Below are positions 11,131-23,500 of a DNA stretch of 64,000 nt, one piece after another. Within the stretch, counting starts at the first letter, position 1. Each line of letters begins with the position of its first letter. Made by a program: the position numbers and the translations under genes. The notes below the pieces were generated by a model, which ran no database searches, was not told where the DNA came from, and worked only from the letters and a program-made list of their open reading frames with translations. This DNA is from Enchytraeus crypticus (Eukaryota > Annelida > Clitellata > Enchytraeida > Enchytraeidae). The stretch covers positions 259,501 through 323,500 of the forward strand of contig CAJHZI010000242.1 in assembly GCA_905160935.1 (NCBI GenBank), written 5' to 3'.

Positions 11131-11159
11131 ATTATGTATGAGTATTGGATACACAGTAT

Positions 11160-11181
11160 AAATTACCTCTCTCTCTCTATA

Positions 11182-11240
<59 letters not shown>

Positions 11241-11510
11241 TTCTCTCTCTCTTGCGCTCATTTAAGTGGCAGGTCTAAGATCCACATTCATACTCAACCG
11301 CTGATTTTAACACTCCAAGAAGAACACTCCATAAATCAACAAATTAACCCCTTTATGACAGGCTACATGTCTTGTCCCTATGTTAAGTAATCCATGATTT
11401 GAGATATTGCTTCTGAGGTGATTTCCTATTGCCTTTCTCAGCCTTCTTTAGTCGCCTCATACAACACGTTTAGTTATGGTTGGTCTATTCTTCGGTGTCC
11501 TGGACACAAC
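11160..11510 (-). mobile_element. Retroposon D copy with (CT/GA)n tail
   Basis: (CT)n then AAGTGGCAGGTCTAAGATCC, TTCATACTCAA, GATTTCCTATTGCC and ACACGTTTAGTTATGGTTGG. The same order occurs at 11975-12265 and 17800-18010. In sense orientation it ends in (GA)n. Confidence 0.7.
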
Positions 11511-11974
11511 ACAGTTAATAGGGAAATACGTACACACACAGAGATGTATACTAGATAATACACATATTCTGAACTTTTGCTATGAATCATAATGAATATA
11601 TCAACTGAATCCATACTGCGTGAGAATTTCAGAATAGATTAAAAACGTTATTAGATATTATATTAAATATAATCAATTTCATGAGTTACTATAAAATTAT
11701 TTCAGTGCTAAACACTTTATAGTCAATACTGCATATTAAAATCATACTTAAATGTGTTAATTTTAATATATACATGTACATGTAGAACTGAAGAAACCAG
11801 TAAAAAAGTACATTAGAACAAATAAAATAAGAGTTAAAGTTAGTTTAGAATTTAGATCAAGTGTCTCAGCTTGCATCAAATTTCAATCTCTTGCTTATGC
11901 TAAACATTAACAACAAAATGAAATAATAAATTTGCATTAAATCCACTTCTTGACAACAGTTTTCTATCTCTCCC
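11511..11974. other. AT-rich intergenic DNA
   Basis: Nothing recognised. Confidence 0.4.
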
Positions 11975-12265
11975 TCCTTCTTGCTCTCTCTCTCTCAGTC
12001 ACTCTCTCTACCCCCTCTCTCTCTAGTATTCTAACAAGTGACAGGTCCAAGGTACATATTCATACTTAGAGTCTGCTTTGACACTCCATCAAGTGCACCC
12101 AGTCGACAAGTCAACAAGTTAATCACCTCACAAAAGGCTAAGGCCTCATCCACACCTAATATCGCCTATAGCTTTGAAAAATACTGCTTCTGAGGTGGTT
12201 TCCCGTTGCCTTCCATAGTTCTTCCCGAGTCGCCTCTTTCGGACACATGCAGTTAACGGTTGGTC
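11975..12265 (-). mobile_element. Retroposon D copy
   Basis: CT tail, AAGTGACAGGTCCAAGGTAC, TTCATACTTAGAGTCTG, and GGTTTCCCGTTGCC. Confidence 0.7.
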
Positions 12266-12524
12266 CATTCTTCAGTCTGCGGTTTTATGATACCAGATTA
12301 CAATCATAAAAGATAAATCATAAAATTTAAATCATAAAAGAGCGTGCTAATGCATTGCTGTAGAGTTTTACACGAACATCGTTAGCCGTTAGATGTGAAT
12401 CCACTTTTCAGTTGATTTTAATTACTATTTTCTGATGCACTGTTTATAAAGTATGAGTGTATATGAAAGGACTATTATGTCAGGATTAAATTAACAATTA
12501 AAATAAATAAACAGACTAAAGTTT

Positions 12525-12612
12525 GTCACATTTTGGAGTCTGTACAGAGTCTGCAGGAGAATTCGTTGACATGGCCTTATGGCGAGAAACCCGACGTTAA
12601 ATTCTTATTTAT
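12525..12612 (+). mobile_element. Retroposon E 3' fragment
   Basis: GACATGGCCTTATGGCGAGAAACCCGACGTTAAATTC, the shared 3' domain. Confidence 0.55.
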
Positions 12613-12728
12613 TAACACTGCGAAAAACTGAATATGTGTCATTGTTTCAAATCAATACTGAATTTAACAAAGCTAATAAATATTAATAAACTGGCAGAGT
12701 TTGAGAAAAAAAAGTAATAATAATAACA

Positions 12729-12968
12729 CACATTATAGTGAGTTGATCCACTATATTGATATCTAGCACTTTTAATACCATAAACATATTAAACCTGTTA
12801 GACAATTTTGTCCATTTTCCGAGTAGCCAGTCCAGTGAATGTCCGTGATTTTACTCTCAGATCAGTGCGGCTGGAATTTGAATCCATGAGGGTTCAATTA
12901 ACCTCAGGATCTATCATTTAAAACTTCATGACGTTATTTACACCTCTAATCATTGCGCTATTGAAACA
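12729..12968 (-). mobile_element. SINE A copy
   Basis: tRNA-derived head (reverse sense AATAGCGC...; B box degraded to GGATTCAAATTCC), then ATCTGAGAGTAAAATC, GGACATTCACTGGACTGG and a TATAATGYGTG end. Confidence 0.85.
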
Positions 12969-12999
12969 GAATTTACCTAAACTGTTACCATCTTCATTA

Positions 13000-13080
13000 T
13001 TGCAATCCTTAGTCAAACTTAGGTAGCAGGAACAAGGGAAGCATGCCTTTTCAATAACCATAGCCTTTTTTCAACAACCG
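13000..13080 (-). mobile_element. CR1-like LINE 3' fragment
   Basis: Matches in reverse the 3' untranslated part of the 8390-8960 copy (CTAAGTTTGA...GGATTG...). Confidence 0.6.
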
Positions 13081-13181
13081 TCCGACAGAAGCAACTAATT
13101 ACATATGCAACAGTAAAAAATTAAAAATTATCATCCGGATGATCTACATAGTACTGCATGATTAAAATTTGTATAAATTAC

Positions 13182-13257
13182 CTGAAGCAAGCACCGTTAT
13201 TCCAATCTGGATAATTCCAATTAGGAAGCCCATTAAGACGAAAGAGTGATAATCCAT
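13182..13257 (-). CDS. Possible first exon with a membrane segment
   Basis: The reverse strand starts ATG in a CTACG-ATG-G context. It encodes 25 residues (MDYHSFVLMGFLIGIIQIGI...) and stops at TCAG/gtaatt. The middle is one hydrophobic stretch, fitting a signal anchor or transmembrane helix. No continuing exon was found to the left and no family recognised. Confidence 0.33.
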
Positions 13258-13385
13258 CGTAGTGGCGTAACATTACCTACTCAACCACCGCATATCTAAT
13301 GAATGAACTCCGTCTAACTCCTCTATTTACGTGACTCCTATCATTAACTATTAACTTGACTAATTAAATCAGGCTAATGGATTAA

Positions 13386-13583
13386 TTACCTCTCATAAAA
13401 CATAACAACAAAAGTAAACAAATCATTGGAACTCTGAACAAGAGCTGACTCATCGCTCTCAGGCTTCCCTATCTTCTGAAAACCACCCGCAAAAATCTGT
13501 ATCCCGCTAAAAATATAGCAACAACGGTATCTAAGCCTATAGTTTAACAAAAAATTACCAGCACTGGTACAGTCTTTCGACAT
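13386..13583 (-). CDS. 65-codon ORF, unknown
   Basis: ATG-started, mixed composition (MSKDCTSAGNFLLNYRLRYR...). Donor-like sites occur after codon 8 (GCTG/gtaatt) and at the end (GAGAG/gtaatt), so it may be one or two exons of a minus-strand gene with 13182-13257. Unsupported by homology. Confidence 0.22.
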   Translation of the reverse strand: MSKDCTSAGNFLLNYRLRYRCCYIFSGIQIFAGGFQKIGKPESDESALVQSSNDLFTFVVMFYER

Positions 13584-13666
13584 TTTATTCTCGCTTCATT
13601 GTGTCTATAGAATACACTCTGTTTATATTATTCACAGTGTCCATATCATACGCTGTGTCTAAGACA

Positions 13667-13743
<77 letters not shown>
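13667..13743. repeat. (AT)n microsatellite
   Basis: Pure alternating TA. Confidence 0.97.
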
Positions 13744-13745
<2 letters not shown>

Positions 13746-13837
13746 TGTCGTACACAGTGACTATATTATACACTGTGTCTAAATCATACACGGTTTCTTC
13801 CATATCATACACTGCGTCAATATCCTGCAAAAGGCTT

Positions 13838-13897
13838 GCGTAGCTAACACTATCGCCAGTTTCCTCACTAGAATGCGACGACAGTGATGGGCGAGCT
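13838..13897 (-). mobile_element. SINE B 3' fragment
   Basis: Reverse of the GAGGAAACTGRCG...TTAGC 3' domain. Confidence 0.6.
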
Positions 13898-13899
13898 CT

Positions 13900-14335
13900 A
13901 GAGACACAGTATATTATATAAACACAGTAAATGACATAGACACGGTATATGATATAGACACAGTGTATGTTATAGATTGTCTATGTCATACACTGTGTCT
14001 ATGATAGACACAGTGTATGACATAAACAAAGTGTATGACATAAACACATTGCATGATATAGTCACAGTGTATGACATAAACACAGTATGATATAGACACA
14101 GTGTATGATATAGACACAGTGTACATGTATGTTATAAACAGTGTATGACATAGACACCGTGTACATGTATGATATAGACACAGTGTACATGTATGTTATA
14201 GACACAGTGTATGACATAAACACAGTGTACATGTATGTTATAGACACAGTGTATGATATGGACACAGTGTATGATATGGACACAGTGTATGATATAGACA
14301 CAGTGTATGATATGGACACAGTCTATGATAGAGAC
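13900..14335. repeat. 18 bp tandem array, part 1
   Basis: Unit GTGTATGATATAGACACA with a GTACATGTATG variant. It flanks an inserted SINE B. Confidence 0.92.
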
Positions 14336-14339
14336 ACAT

Positions 14340-14460
14340 TGGCAGGAGCCAATGGCGATGTTCTTAAAATATTAGACCGCGGTTCATTTGTTCGGGGTTC
14401 AAATCCTGGATTAGCCAACACTGAAATCGCTTTCCAGTGAAGAAACTGACATTAATATTA
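14340..14460 (+). mobile_element. SINE B copy splitting an 18 bp array
   Basis: GGAGCCAATGGCGATG, GGGTTCAAATCCTGG and AGTGAAGAAACTGAC are recognisable. It lies between two halves of related satellite. Confidence 0.8.
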
Positions 14461-14479
14461 GAACAAGCTCTTTATATGA

Positions 14480-15005
14480 TTCAGACACAGTGTAAATATA
14501 TACAGAGTGTATGACATAAACACAGTGTATGCTATCGACACATTGAATGATATGCACACAGTGAATGATATGCACACAGTGAATGATTTAGACACAGTGA
14601 ATGATATGCACACAATGAATGATTTAGACACAGTGAATGATATGCACACAATGAATGATTTAGACACAGTGAATGATATGCACACAGTAAATGATATGCA
14701 CACAGTGAATGATTTAGACACAGTGAATGATATGCACACAGTGAATGATTTAGACACAGTGAATGATATGCACACAGTAAATGATTTAGACACAGTGAAT
14801 GATATGCACACAGTAAATGATTTAGACACAGTGAATGATATGCACACAGTGAATGATTTAGACACAGTGAATGATATGCACACAGTAAATGATTTAGACA
14901 CAGTGTATGATATGGACACAGTGACTAATTTAGACACAGTGTATGATATGGACACAGTGAATGATTTAGACACAGTGTATGATATGGACGCAGTGAATGA
15001 TTGAC
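14480..15005. repeat. 18 bp array, part 2, with 36 bp higher-order unit
   Basis: GTGAATGATATGCACACA alternates with GTGAATGATTTAGACACA. Open on both strands because the period is a multiple of three. Confidence 0.95.
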
Positions 15006-15029
15006 TCAGTGTTGACTCAGTCAACACTG

Positions 15030-15447
15030 AGCGTCTCATTGGCTGCTCATTTCACTCAACAATGAGCGCCTAACTGGCTGCTCACTTCACTCAACATTGA
15101 GCGCCTAAATGGCTGCTCATATCTTTTCCTCAATGGCAAATCATCTCTTCCTACTTAGCGCCTCAATGGTAGCTCATATCTCTTCCTACTTAGAGCCTCA
15201 ATGGCAGCTAATCTCTTCCTACTTAGCGCCTCAATGGCATCACACATCTCTTCCTACTTAGCGCTTCAATGGCAGCTCATTTCTTCCTACTTAGCGCCTC
15301 TATGGCCGCTCATTTCTTCCTACTTAGCGCCTCAATGGCAGCTCATATCTCTTCCTACTTAGCGCCTCAATGGCAGCTAATCTCTTCCTACTTAGCGCCT
15401 CAAAGGCATCACACATCTCTTCCTACTTAGCGCTTCAATGGCAGCTC
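15030..15447. repeat. About 40 bp tandem array
   Basis: Units with CTTCCTACTTAGCGCCTCAA and TGGCAGCTCAT. Each contains a pyrimidine-rich CTTAG acceptor-like string, but no exon was found beside it. Confidence 0.9.
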
Positions 15448-15560
15448 AATTTGCCACCGTTTTTAGACCTTCCTTTTGCTCGCCGGCTTGATTTTGTCTC
15501 AATAATGCTCGATGTTGTCATTGATGACTGTAGCACTCTAATTGTTGTTATTATTAAACC
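15448..15560 (+). mobile_element. Retroposon G copy
   Basis: TTTTGCTCGCCGGCTTGATT, TGTCTCAATAATGCTCGATG and GACTGTAGCACTCTAATTGT before a TTATTATT tail. Confidence 0.75.
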
Positions 15561-15569
15561 GCTAGATGA

Positions 15570-15795
15570 TATAACTATAACTAGTATAACTATAACTAGT
15601 AAAACTATAACCATAACTACGACCATAACTACGACCATAACTACGACCATAACTACGACTATAACTACGACCATAACTACGACCATAACTACGACTATAA
15701 CTACGACCATAACTACGACCATAACTACGACCATAACTACGACCATAACTACGACCATAACTACGACCATAACTACGATTATAACTACGACATAA
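15570..15795. repeat. 12 bp tandem array
   Basis: Unit ATAACTACGACC. Confidence 0.95.
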
Positions 15796-15967
15796 TAGGG
15801 CCTATAACAATTACTCAAACAACAGCAATAATTTATGTAGCTATTGCTGGGCTAAAAATCTAAAAGCAGATTTGTACTAGTTGATATATTACGTCATTTC
15901 AGCTCTGTTTACTATCAGCCGCGCATAAATAAATCTCTGACGTTTATTGAAAGGTTAAATTAAAGTA

Positions 15968-16446
15968 AACACGCATTATTGTGAATTGATCGACTATGTT
16001 GATATCTATCACTTTTAATACCACATGTTCAAACCGTTAGGCAATTTAGACCATTTTTCGTATAACCAGTCCAGTGAATGTCCGAAATTTTACTCTTAGA
16101 TCAGCGCGGCTGGGATTCGAACCAACGAGGGTTTTTTAGAATGTCTCAATAGAGTAGGGGTAACGTCATGAAGTTTTAAATGACAAATCCTAAGGTGATT
16201 TGAATCCTCGTGGGTTCGAATCCCAGCCGCGCTGATCTGAGAGTAAAATCTCGGACATTCACTGGACTGGCTGCACGGAAAATGGTCTAAATTGCCTAAC
16301 GGTTTAAACATGTGGTATTAAAAAGTGATAGATATCGACATAGTTGATCATTTCACTATAATGCGTGCGTGTGTGGGTTCAATTCACCTTAGGATCTGTC
16401 ATTTAAAACTTCGTGACGTTACCTCTACGCTATTGAGACATTCAGT
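15968..16446 (-). mobile_element. SINE A copy interrupted by a second SINE A
   Basis: The reverse copy is read at 15968-16138 and resumes at 16372-16446. The break lies at the B-box region (CGAGGGTT / GGGTTCAATTC), giving a 5-base candidate target-site duplication GGGTT. Confidence 0.8.
16139..16371 (+). mobile_element. SINE A copy, nested
   Basis: The best-preserved copy: TGTCTCAATAGAGTAGGGGT head, B box GGTTCGAATCC, ATCTGAGAGTAAAATC, and a CACTATAATGCGTG end. Confidence 0.9.
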
Positions 16447-16469
16447 AGCGTAGAATAGCATAATCTAAC

Positions 16470-16632
16470 AACAATTGGAGTGCTGTAGTCATCAATGACA
16501 ACATCGAGCACTATTGAGACACAACTAATCAAGCTGGTGAGTAAAAAGTAGGTTCAAAAACGGTAGTGCAAATTCCAAAATCCAGAAAATCAGTCTAAGA
16601 AAGAAAAATAGTCGATAAAAATTGTATTAAAA
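16470..16632 (-). mobile_element. Retroposon G copy
   Basis: Reverse of the GTAGCACTCTAATTGT, CTCGATGTTGTCATTG and GATTTTCTGGATTTTGGAAT motifs. Confidence 0.75.
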
Positions 16633-16647
16633 ACGTAATTCTATCGA

Positions 16648-16866
16648 ATAAACACCCACGATTACATCTATCACTTTTGTTGACTCATTACTAAATCGTT
16701 AGGCATTTTTGTAGTAAAATGTCCAAGATACCAGTCCTGTGGGTGTCGAAGAGTTTGTTCTCAGATCAGCTCGAACAGGAATTGATTCCAGGACCTCATA
16801 AATTGCCATTTTAGATGTCATGACGTTAACTGACGTTCTACCGACTGAGCCATTAAGACATTCTAA
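16648..16866 (-). mobile_element. Divergent SINE A-like element
   Basis: Same order (tRNA-like head, ATCTGAGAACAAA, ACTGG, TAACGATTTAG) but a diverged sequence; probably a subfamily. Confidence 0.6.
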
Positions 16867-16959
16867 TAACTGATGTAACTGATTTTATTCTGATTTATTT
16901 TGTAATTCGTTTAGTTATACTTGAAATTCTGTAAAGAATCGGTATAGAGAGAGGGAGTT

Positions 16960-17205
16960 AATAAATGAGATAAGAAATAGAAGGAAAAATGGATAGGACA
17001 TATTATAAGGGGGGTTGCTAAAGGATGTAACAGAAGGAAGAATACAAGGGAAAAGAGTTAAGAGGAAGACCGAGACATGGGATGCCGGATGATCTTATAA
17101 GAAATTTATATATAGAAATGAAAAGGAAGGCTGAGGATAGAATTGTTTGGAAAAGTTATATGCCATGGACCTGCCGTTAGACAGTGCACTAGAAAAAGAC
17201 AGTTA
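16960..17205 (+). mobile_element. LINE C 3' end
   Basis: Forward sense gives remnants of RRKNG..., GRIQGKRVKRK, and ends CATGGACCTGCCGTTAGACAGTGCACTAG. It parallels 62255-62500. Confidence 0.7.
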
Positions 17206-17413
17206 TTTTTTATATTTAAAGTTCCGCTCATATGTAGATACTTTTTACTAGTTTAGATATTAATTTAAATGTAATTATTATTTAGCTTACTATTATTATT
17301 GACCTCTTTCTGTAAAGTAGTTTCGAAGACCGAGTTCGGTCACGACACTGCTTTATAAATTTTCTTTGTTAATAATAATAACAATAATACTTTAAATTAT
17401 TTAACACTTGCCT

Positions 17414-17564
17414 TAGACTGACCACAGGGTTAATTGGTAGATTGAGGACCCTACTGACCACAGGGTCAATTGGTTGATTGGTTACCCTACTGACCACAGG
17501 GTTAATTGGTTGATTGGTGACCCTACTGATCACAGGGTGAATTGGCTGATTGGTGACCCTGCAG
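17414..17564. repeat. 36 bp tandem array, 4 copies, leading into DRC5 exon 1
   Basis: Unit TGACCACAGGGTTAATTGGT + TGATTGGTGACCCTAC. The last copy turns into CCCTGCAG/TGGATG, so exon 1 may have an acceptor at 17564. The period keeps frame. Confidence 0.85.
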
Positions 17565-17572
17565 TGGATGTG

Positions 17573-20500
17573 ATGGAGGAGGTAGGGCACAAGGAAGGGG
17601 AGGGGAACATGTTTGTGGTGGAGGAGGGGGGAGAGAGTGCCTCAGAGGTCAGTCACCCCACAGACACCCCAAGAGATGATCAGAGCGGACAGGACGATGT
17701 CAGGGACGTCCCTGACGAACACAAAGATCACGAAGTGGGCGAGGTAGTGTTGGACTGAGATTTTATTTGATTTGTGTTTCTATGACAACGCTGCATTGTT
17801 CTCTCTCTTCAGTGCACTGCAAAGTGGCAGGTTCAAGGTACATATTCATACTCAAAGTCTGTTTTCTCGCTCCATAAGAGCACTCCTTAGATCAACAAGC
17901 TAATCCCTTCACAAAGTCTATGCCTTAGCCATAACTTATGTAGCTAATAGCTTGGGTAAATGTGGATTCTGATGTGGTTTCCCATTACTAATTGCTAGTT
18001 AATGCTCGAGTTGACTGCTATTGCAAGAGATGTCCTTGATAATTATCTGTAGTGAGTGAGATGAAATAAATATTTCCAGGATTCTTATTCCATCCGCTAA
18101 TGCTGCATTTTATTCTTCTTTGATTTAAGCAATTAGACTAACCGTGCAAATATGCACATGTCGTAGAAAGCGACATAAAAACTAGATACAAACCAATGTC
18201 AGAAAGAGCATTCGGTTGGTGAGCGCCTAGGCTCCAGAAATTGCTACAAATACTTAAACGAATGGATAAACTTTGAAAGCCAATTCGTATCCCGGCCCTG
18301 GCTAAACTGGGATTTAAGGGCAGATGATGATGATTTGAATTAAACATTGCAAGAACTGACTTTTGAGCAGCCGCACGGAGAAGAAGGTGGAACGGAGTAT
18401 GAGGAAAGTGGCTCAACCAGCACGGGACATCTGGCGGAACTGGAAGAACTTGAAGAGGAAGAGATGGAGGAGGGAACGTTCAGAAGAGCTTTTCCACAAG
18501 TCCGTAAGACAATCGCCGAGGATAACAAGTGGAACCTGACAGTGGTGGACAGGCTGGACGAGTGCGTGCTGCTAGAGATAGCCAAAAACTATGCAGGTAG
18601 TCGATGTTATCTTGAATTACTATTGTAATACAATTTCTTGAAAACAGAAATGCAGTAGCTAGTTCTGTCTAATGTCCGATTGGTGAATCAATCAATTCTA
18701 TCAGTGATTAACCCATCAGTTGTTCTAATAAATCAATCACTTAGTCAGTGATTAATCCATCAGTTGTTTTGATAAATCAATCAATTCTATCAATGATTAA
18801 CCCAATTGTTGTTTTGATTAATCAATCCTCAGTGATTAACCCATATATGAAAAAAACGTTCTTACCAAAAATAAAAACGTTAAAAAACGCGTTTTTTTCC
18901 AAAAAAATGAAAAACGTAAAAAACGTTAGTAGCGTACACGTAGGTTTGCATATATTGCCTTCATTCCATAACACTAAGCAGTTTTATTACAACTAGACTT
19001 GTTCTAAGTGTACGTTTTTTATTTTATAAAAAATAAAAAACGTAAAAAACGCGTTTTTTTAACAAATATAAAAACTAAAAAAAAGGTTTTTTCGTCTATG
19101 CAACCCATCAGTTGTTTTGATTAATCAATAACTTACTCAGTTGATTAATGCATCAGTTGTTTTGATTAATCAATAACTTACTCAGTTGATTAATGCATCA
19201 GATGTTTTGATTAATCAATAACTTACTCAGTTGATTAATGCATCAGATGTTTTGATTAATCAATAACTTACTCAGTTGATTAATGCATCAGATGTTTTGA
19301 TTAATCAATAACTTACTCAGTTGATTAATGCATCAGTTGTTTTGATTAATCAATAACTTACTCAGTTGATTAATGCATCAGTTGTTTAATGATGTTTTGA
19401 TTAATCAATAACTTACTCAGTTGATTAATGCATCAGATGTTTTGATTAATCAATAACTTACTCAGTTGATTAATGCATCAGATGTTTTGATTAATCAATA
19501 ACTTACTCAGTTGATTAATGCATCAGATGTTTTGATTAATCAATAACTTACTCAGTTTAATGCATCAGATGTTTTGATTATATCAATAACTTACTCAGTT
19601 GAATGCATCAGTTGTTTGATTAATCAATAACTTACTCAGTTGATTAATGCATCAGAGTTTTGGAATCAATAACTTACTCAGTTGATAATGCATCAGATGT
19701 TTTGATTAATCAATAACTTACTCAGTTGATTAATGCATCAGATGTTTTGATTAATCAATAACTTACTCAGTTGATTAATGCATCAGATGTTTTGATTAAT
19801 CAATAACTTACTCAGTTGATTAATGCATCAGATGTTTTGATTAATCAATAACTTACTCAGTTGATTAATGCATCAGATGTTTTGATTAATCAATAACTTA
19901 CTCAGTTGATTAATGCATCAGATGTTTTGATTAATCAATAACTTACTCAGTTGATTAATGCATCAGATGTTTTGATTAATCAATAACTTACTCAGTTGAT
20001 TAATGCATCAGTTGTTTTGATTAATCAATAACTTACTCAGTTGATTAATGCATCAGTTGTTTTGATCAATACATTACTGTCAATGCTCGAACATTTATTA
20101 ATAACGTATGGCATCAGCAATTTGTTATTTGTTTAGATTCCACTTTCTTAAAAATTACATTTTACCATTCAGATTTGATAAATTAAACGTAAATATCGAT
20201 CGTTCGATTGATTGATTGATTTATCTATCGATCGATTTACTGATTGATTAGTTGATTGATTGATTTATCGCCTTATTGATCGATTGATCAATTGATTGAT
20301 TGATTGATTAATTGATCGATCAATCAATCGATCGATCAATCTATCGATCGATTGATTGCTTGATTGCTGGTACGAGAGAGTCAGGTGGACCTAGACTCGC
20401 TGCTGCCTCACTACAAGCAGTTCGTCGTCGACCACCTCGCCACTGACCTGCCCCTCCACCTCGTCACGGCGCTCATCGACGACGAGGGGTACTGGGGACG

Positions 20501-23500
20501 ACGCTGCTCCCGGGACTGGCCCGGCCACCCCGAGCCCTCCCGCCACGGCGGCTCCTTCAAGAGAATGTACTTCGAGCTACTGCTGCAGAGCCTCATCGAG
20601 TCCGTGGTGCCCAGGTGAGAGTCGTTGAGTCCGGGAGAGAGAGTCTGCTTGAGACGTCCCTGATATCACCTCACAGCGAGGAACCAGATATTAAATTCTT
20701 CAAACATATTATCTATATATCTGACTTCTTATTGATTGATTGATTGGTTGACTGATTGACTGATTGTGTGACTGACTGACTGATTGATTGATTGATTGAC
20801 TGACTGACTGACTGTTTGATTGACTGATTGATTGACTGACTAACTGACTGACTGACTGATTGCCTAATTGATTGATTGATTGACTGACTGACTGACTGAC
20901 TGATTGATCAGCCACAGCGACACCGGTGAGCTGCTAGCCATAGCCGCGCTCGGAGGACCCTACGTGAGGGGACTCGAGGTCGATCAGCTGCTGCCGCCCA
21001 TCCTCGACCCGCCCAGGCACGGAGACGAGCCCAGGGAGCCGGGAGCCCCCCTGCCTGACGTCCAGGGTGGGATGCTGGACCACCTGGACATCTCCGTGCT
21101 CGCCAAGCATCTTCCTCAGCTGGAGAGCCTGAGGATCCGGTACGGTGTGAAGAAGTGTCGCATGAACTTCAACTGGAACATCTTCAGGTTGCTAGGTTAT
21201 TAGTCAATCAAACAATCAATAAGACTATAAGGCAATGTCAGGGACGTCTCTTGCAGACACTACACAAACAGGCGCCAAAGCACCACACGTTTTAGTGATG
21301 ACTTTTATTAGATATTCAGATATTAGGAAGACAATGTGAAACAACCTCACAAACCATACTTTTCTCAAGCTCTAGGCTACATAAGGTATGGATAAGGCAT
21401 AGTGTTTGTGAAAGGATTAACTTGTTGATCTAAGAAGTGCTCTTATGGAGCGAGAAAACAGACTTTGAGTATGAATATGTAACTTGAACCTGCCACTTGG
21501 CAGTGCACTGAAGAGAGATTCAGATATTCAGGTCTCGCCGACACTGGCATCGCCTTCGGGCGAGGAAACTGACGTTAGCATTAGATTTACCTTTGGCGAT
21601 ATACATGTATATTTTTACAAAGTTTGTATGCAGAATTATTGATAAACAACTAGGTTAAATGGATACAATATTGCCCAATTGATTAATTAACCCGCAGATT
21701 TACGGCCGAAGATTGCAGAACGCTCACAAGCTTCGTTAGGCAGTCAGCCACGCTGAGGACGCTGGACGTGCACAGCTGCAGGATGGACGGGGCTAAGCTG
21801 CTCATCCTCGTCAAGGGCCTAGAGGGGCACCCCGCCCTATCCTCCCTCAGGCTCAACTATCAGACCCTCGACAATGACGCCGCCAGAATACTGGCTCGGT
21901 ACCTACACAACAACAACACCATACAGGTGCGAGTAGTTCTCGATGTTGTCATCGACCATAGAAGCACTCTGAGATTTAAGTTTATTTATAAGTTGTTGTT
22001 GTTTGGAGTATTTACTGTACACGTTGTGCTCCTACTTATGGTAAATAAACGATGTAGTCTTCTGGAGTATTTTTAGAGTCTTCTGGAGTCTTCTTGAATC
22101 TTCTGGAGTCTTTTAGAATCTTCTAGAGTCTTCTAGAGGCTTCTAGACTATTCTAGAGTCTGCTGGAATCTTCTTGAATCTTTTGGAGTCTTCTATAGTC
22201 TTCTGGAGTCTTCTTGAATCTTCTGGAGTCTTTTAGAATCTTCTAGAGTCTTCTAGAGGCTTCTAGACTATTCTAGAGTCTGCTGGAATCTTCTTGAATC
22301 TTTTGGAGTCTTCTATAGTCTTCTGGAGTCTTCTTGAATCTTCTGGAGTCTTTTAGAATCTTCTAGAGTCTTCTAGAGGCTTCTAGACTATTCTAGAGTC
22401 TTCTAGAATATTTTAGAGTCCCAGTTTAACCAGGGTCGGGATAACTGTTTATTAACCGTTTTATATCTACAGTATTTTATTATTTGAAACATAAATATGC
22501 TTATTTTGTTGTATTTTATAGTTTTATTGTATTAACAGTTTTATAACTACAGTATTTTATCATTTTAAATATAAATTTGCTTATTTTAGTGTATTTTATA
22601 CAATTATTTTATTAAGGAGCTGGAGCTATGTCACAACAGTATAGGCGAGGAAGGAGGAGAAGCCCTAGGCTACTGTCTGGCCTTCAACAAGTCTCTAAGG
22701 AGACTAAATCTCAGAGATAATATCCTGAGAGATCCGGGAGCCGCTGCTATCGCTAGGTTTCTAGTCTAATTCCTTAGACGCCTTAATATGCGTTCAATTA
22801 TGTCAAAATTTCTATAACGCTGTCATGCCCGGTGTCTGGTCTTCGAGGCCGCTTTACAGGTTCTTGGCAGGTTATTTGATATACGTGTTTCGAGGTTGTT
22901 TAATTAATTCCAAATATGTTTGCTTAGAAAATGTATTTTCTGTTCTCTCGCTGCATGCTTTTACGAATTTTAACTGTTGTTTATATGTTTTCCTACTTAT
23001 TAGACGATGAAATAAAGAGATGTATAAAAATAATAAACATGTAAACATCATTATAATAATATGCACTGTAGGCTGGTGGCTTTGACGATTAATTTATTTT
23101 TATTACTTGCTCTGCTGCTACTGATATAAACAGTGTTTGATGGTGAAAAGTGACTTGACTGCCTATAGCGGTTCTAAATAGTTCTTGATGTTGTCATGGA
23201 TATAGGTCGCTGATAAAGAAGAACACGACGCTAGCAGAGCTGAACCTTTGTGGTAACGACCTTGGAGTGACCTCTGCCAAAAACTTCGAACCGGTCCTCT
23301 TGAAAAACAAGTCTCTCACAGAGCTCGATCTAGCTGTCAATTATCTCTCAGAGGTGTGGCTAATTCCTTAATTGATTAATCGATTGATTGATTGATACAG
23401 ACGGGAGGCAAGCACATACTGAGTGGTCTCAGCTTGAACCGGTCGATGAGACGCCTGGACCTTAGAGCGATTAACTGACTGATTGATTGATTAATCAATC

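Noticed and set aside
14458..15039. 193- and 165-codon ORFs (SFTVCISFTVSK / NDLDTVNDMHT repeats)
   Set aside because: Open on both strands because the satellite period (18) is a multiple of three. No start context or family.
15370..15818. ORFs with ITTT or VVVM runs
   Set aside because: 12 bp satellite translations.
16139..16371. Functional tRNA gene (B box GGTTCGAATCC)
   Set aside because: The tRNA-like part is fused to a repeated 3' body and is degenerate. It is a SINE, as are the 2355, 14340, 27620, 30927, 34611, 35193, 37751, 42653 and 53331 copies.
19105..20075. CRISPR array
   Set aside because: Adjoining repeats without unique spacers, in eukaryotic intron DNA; a satellite.
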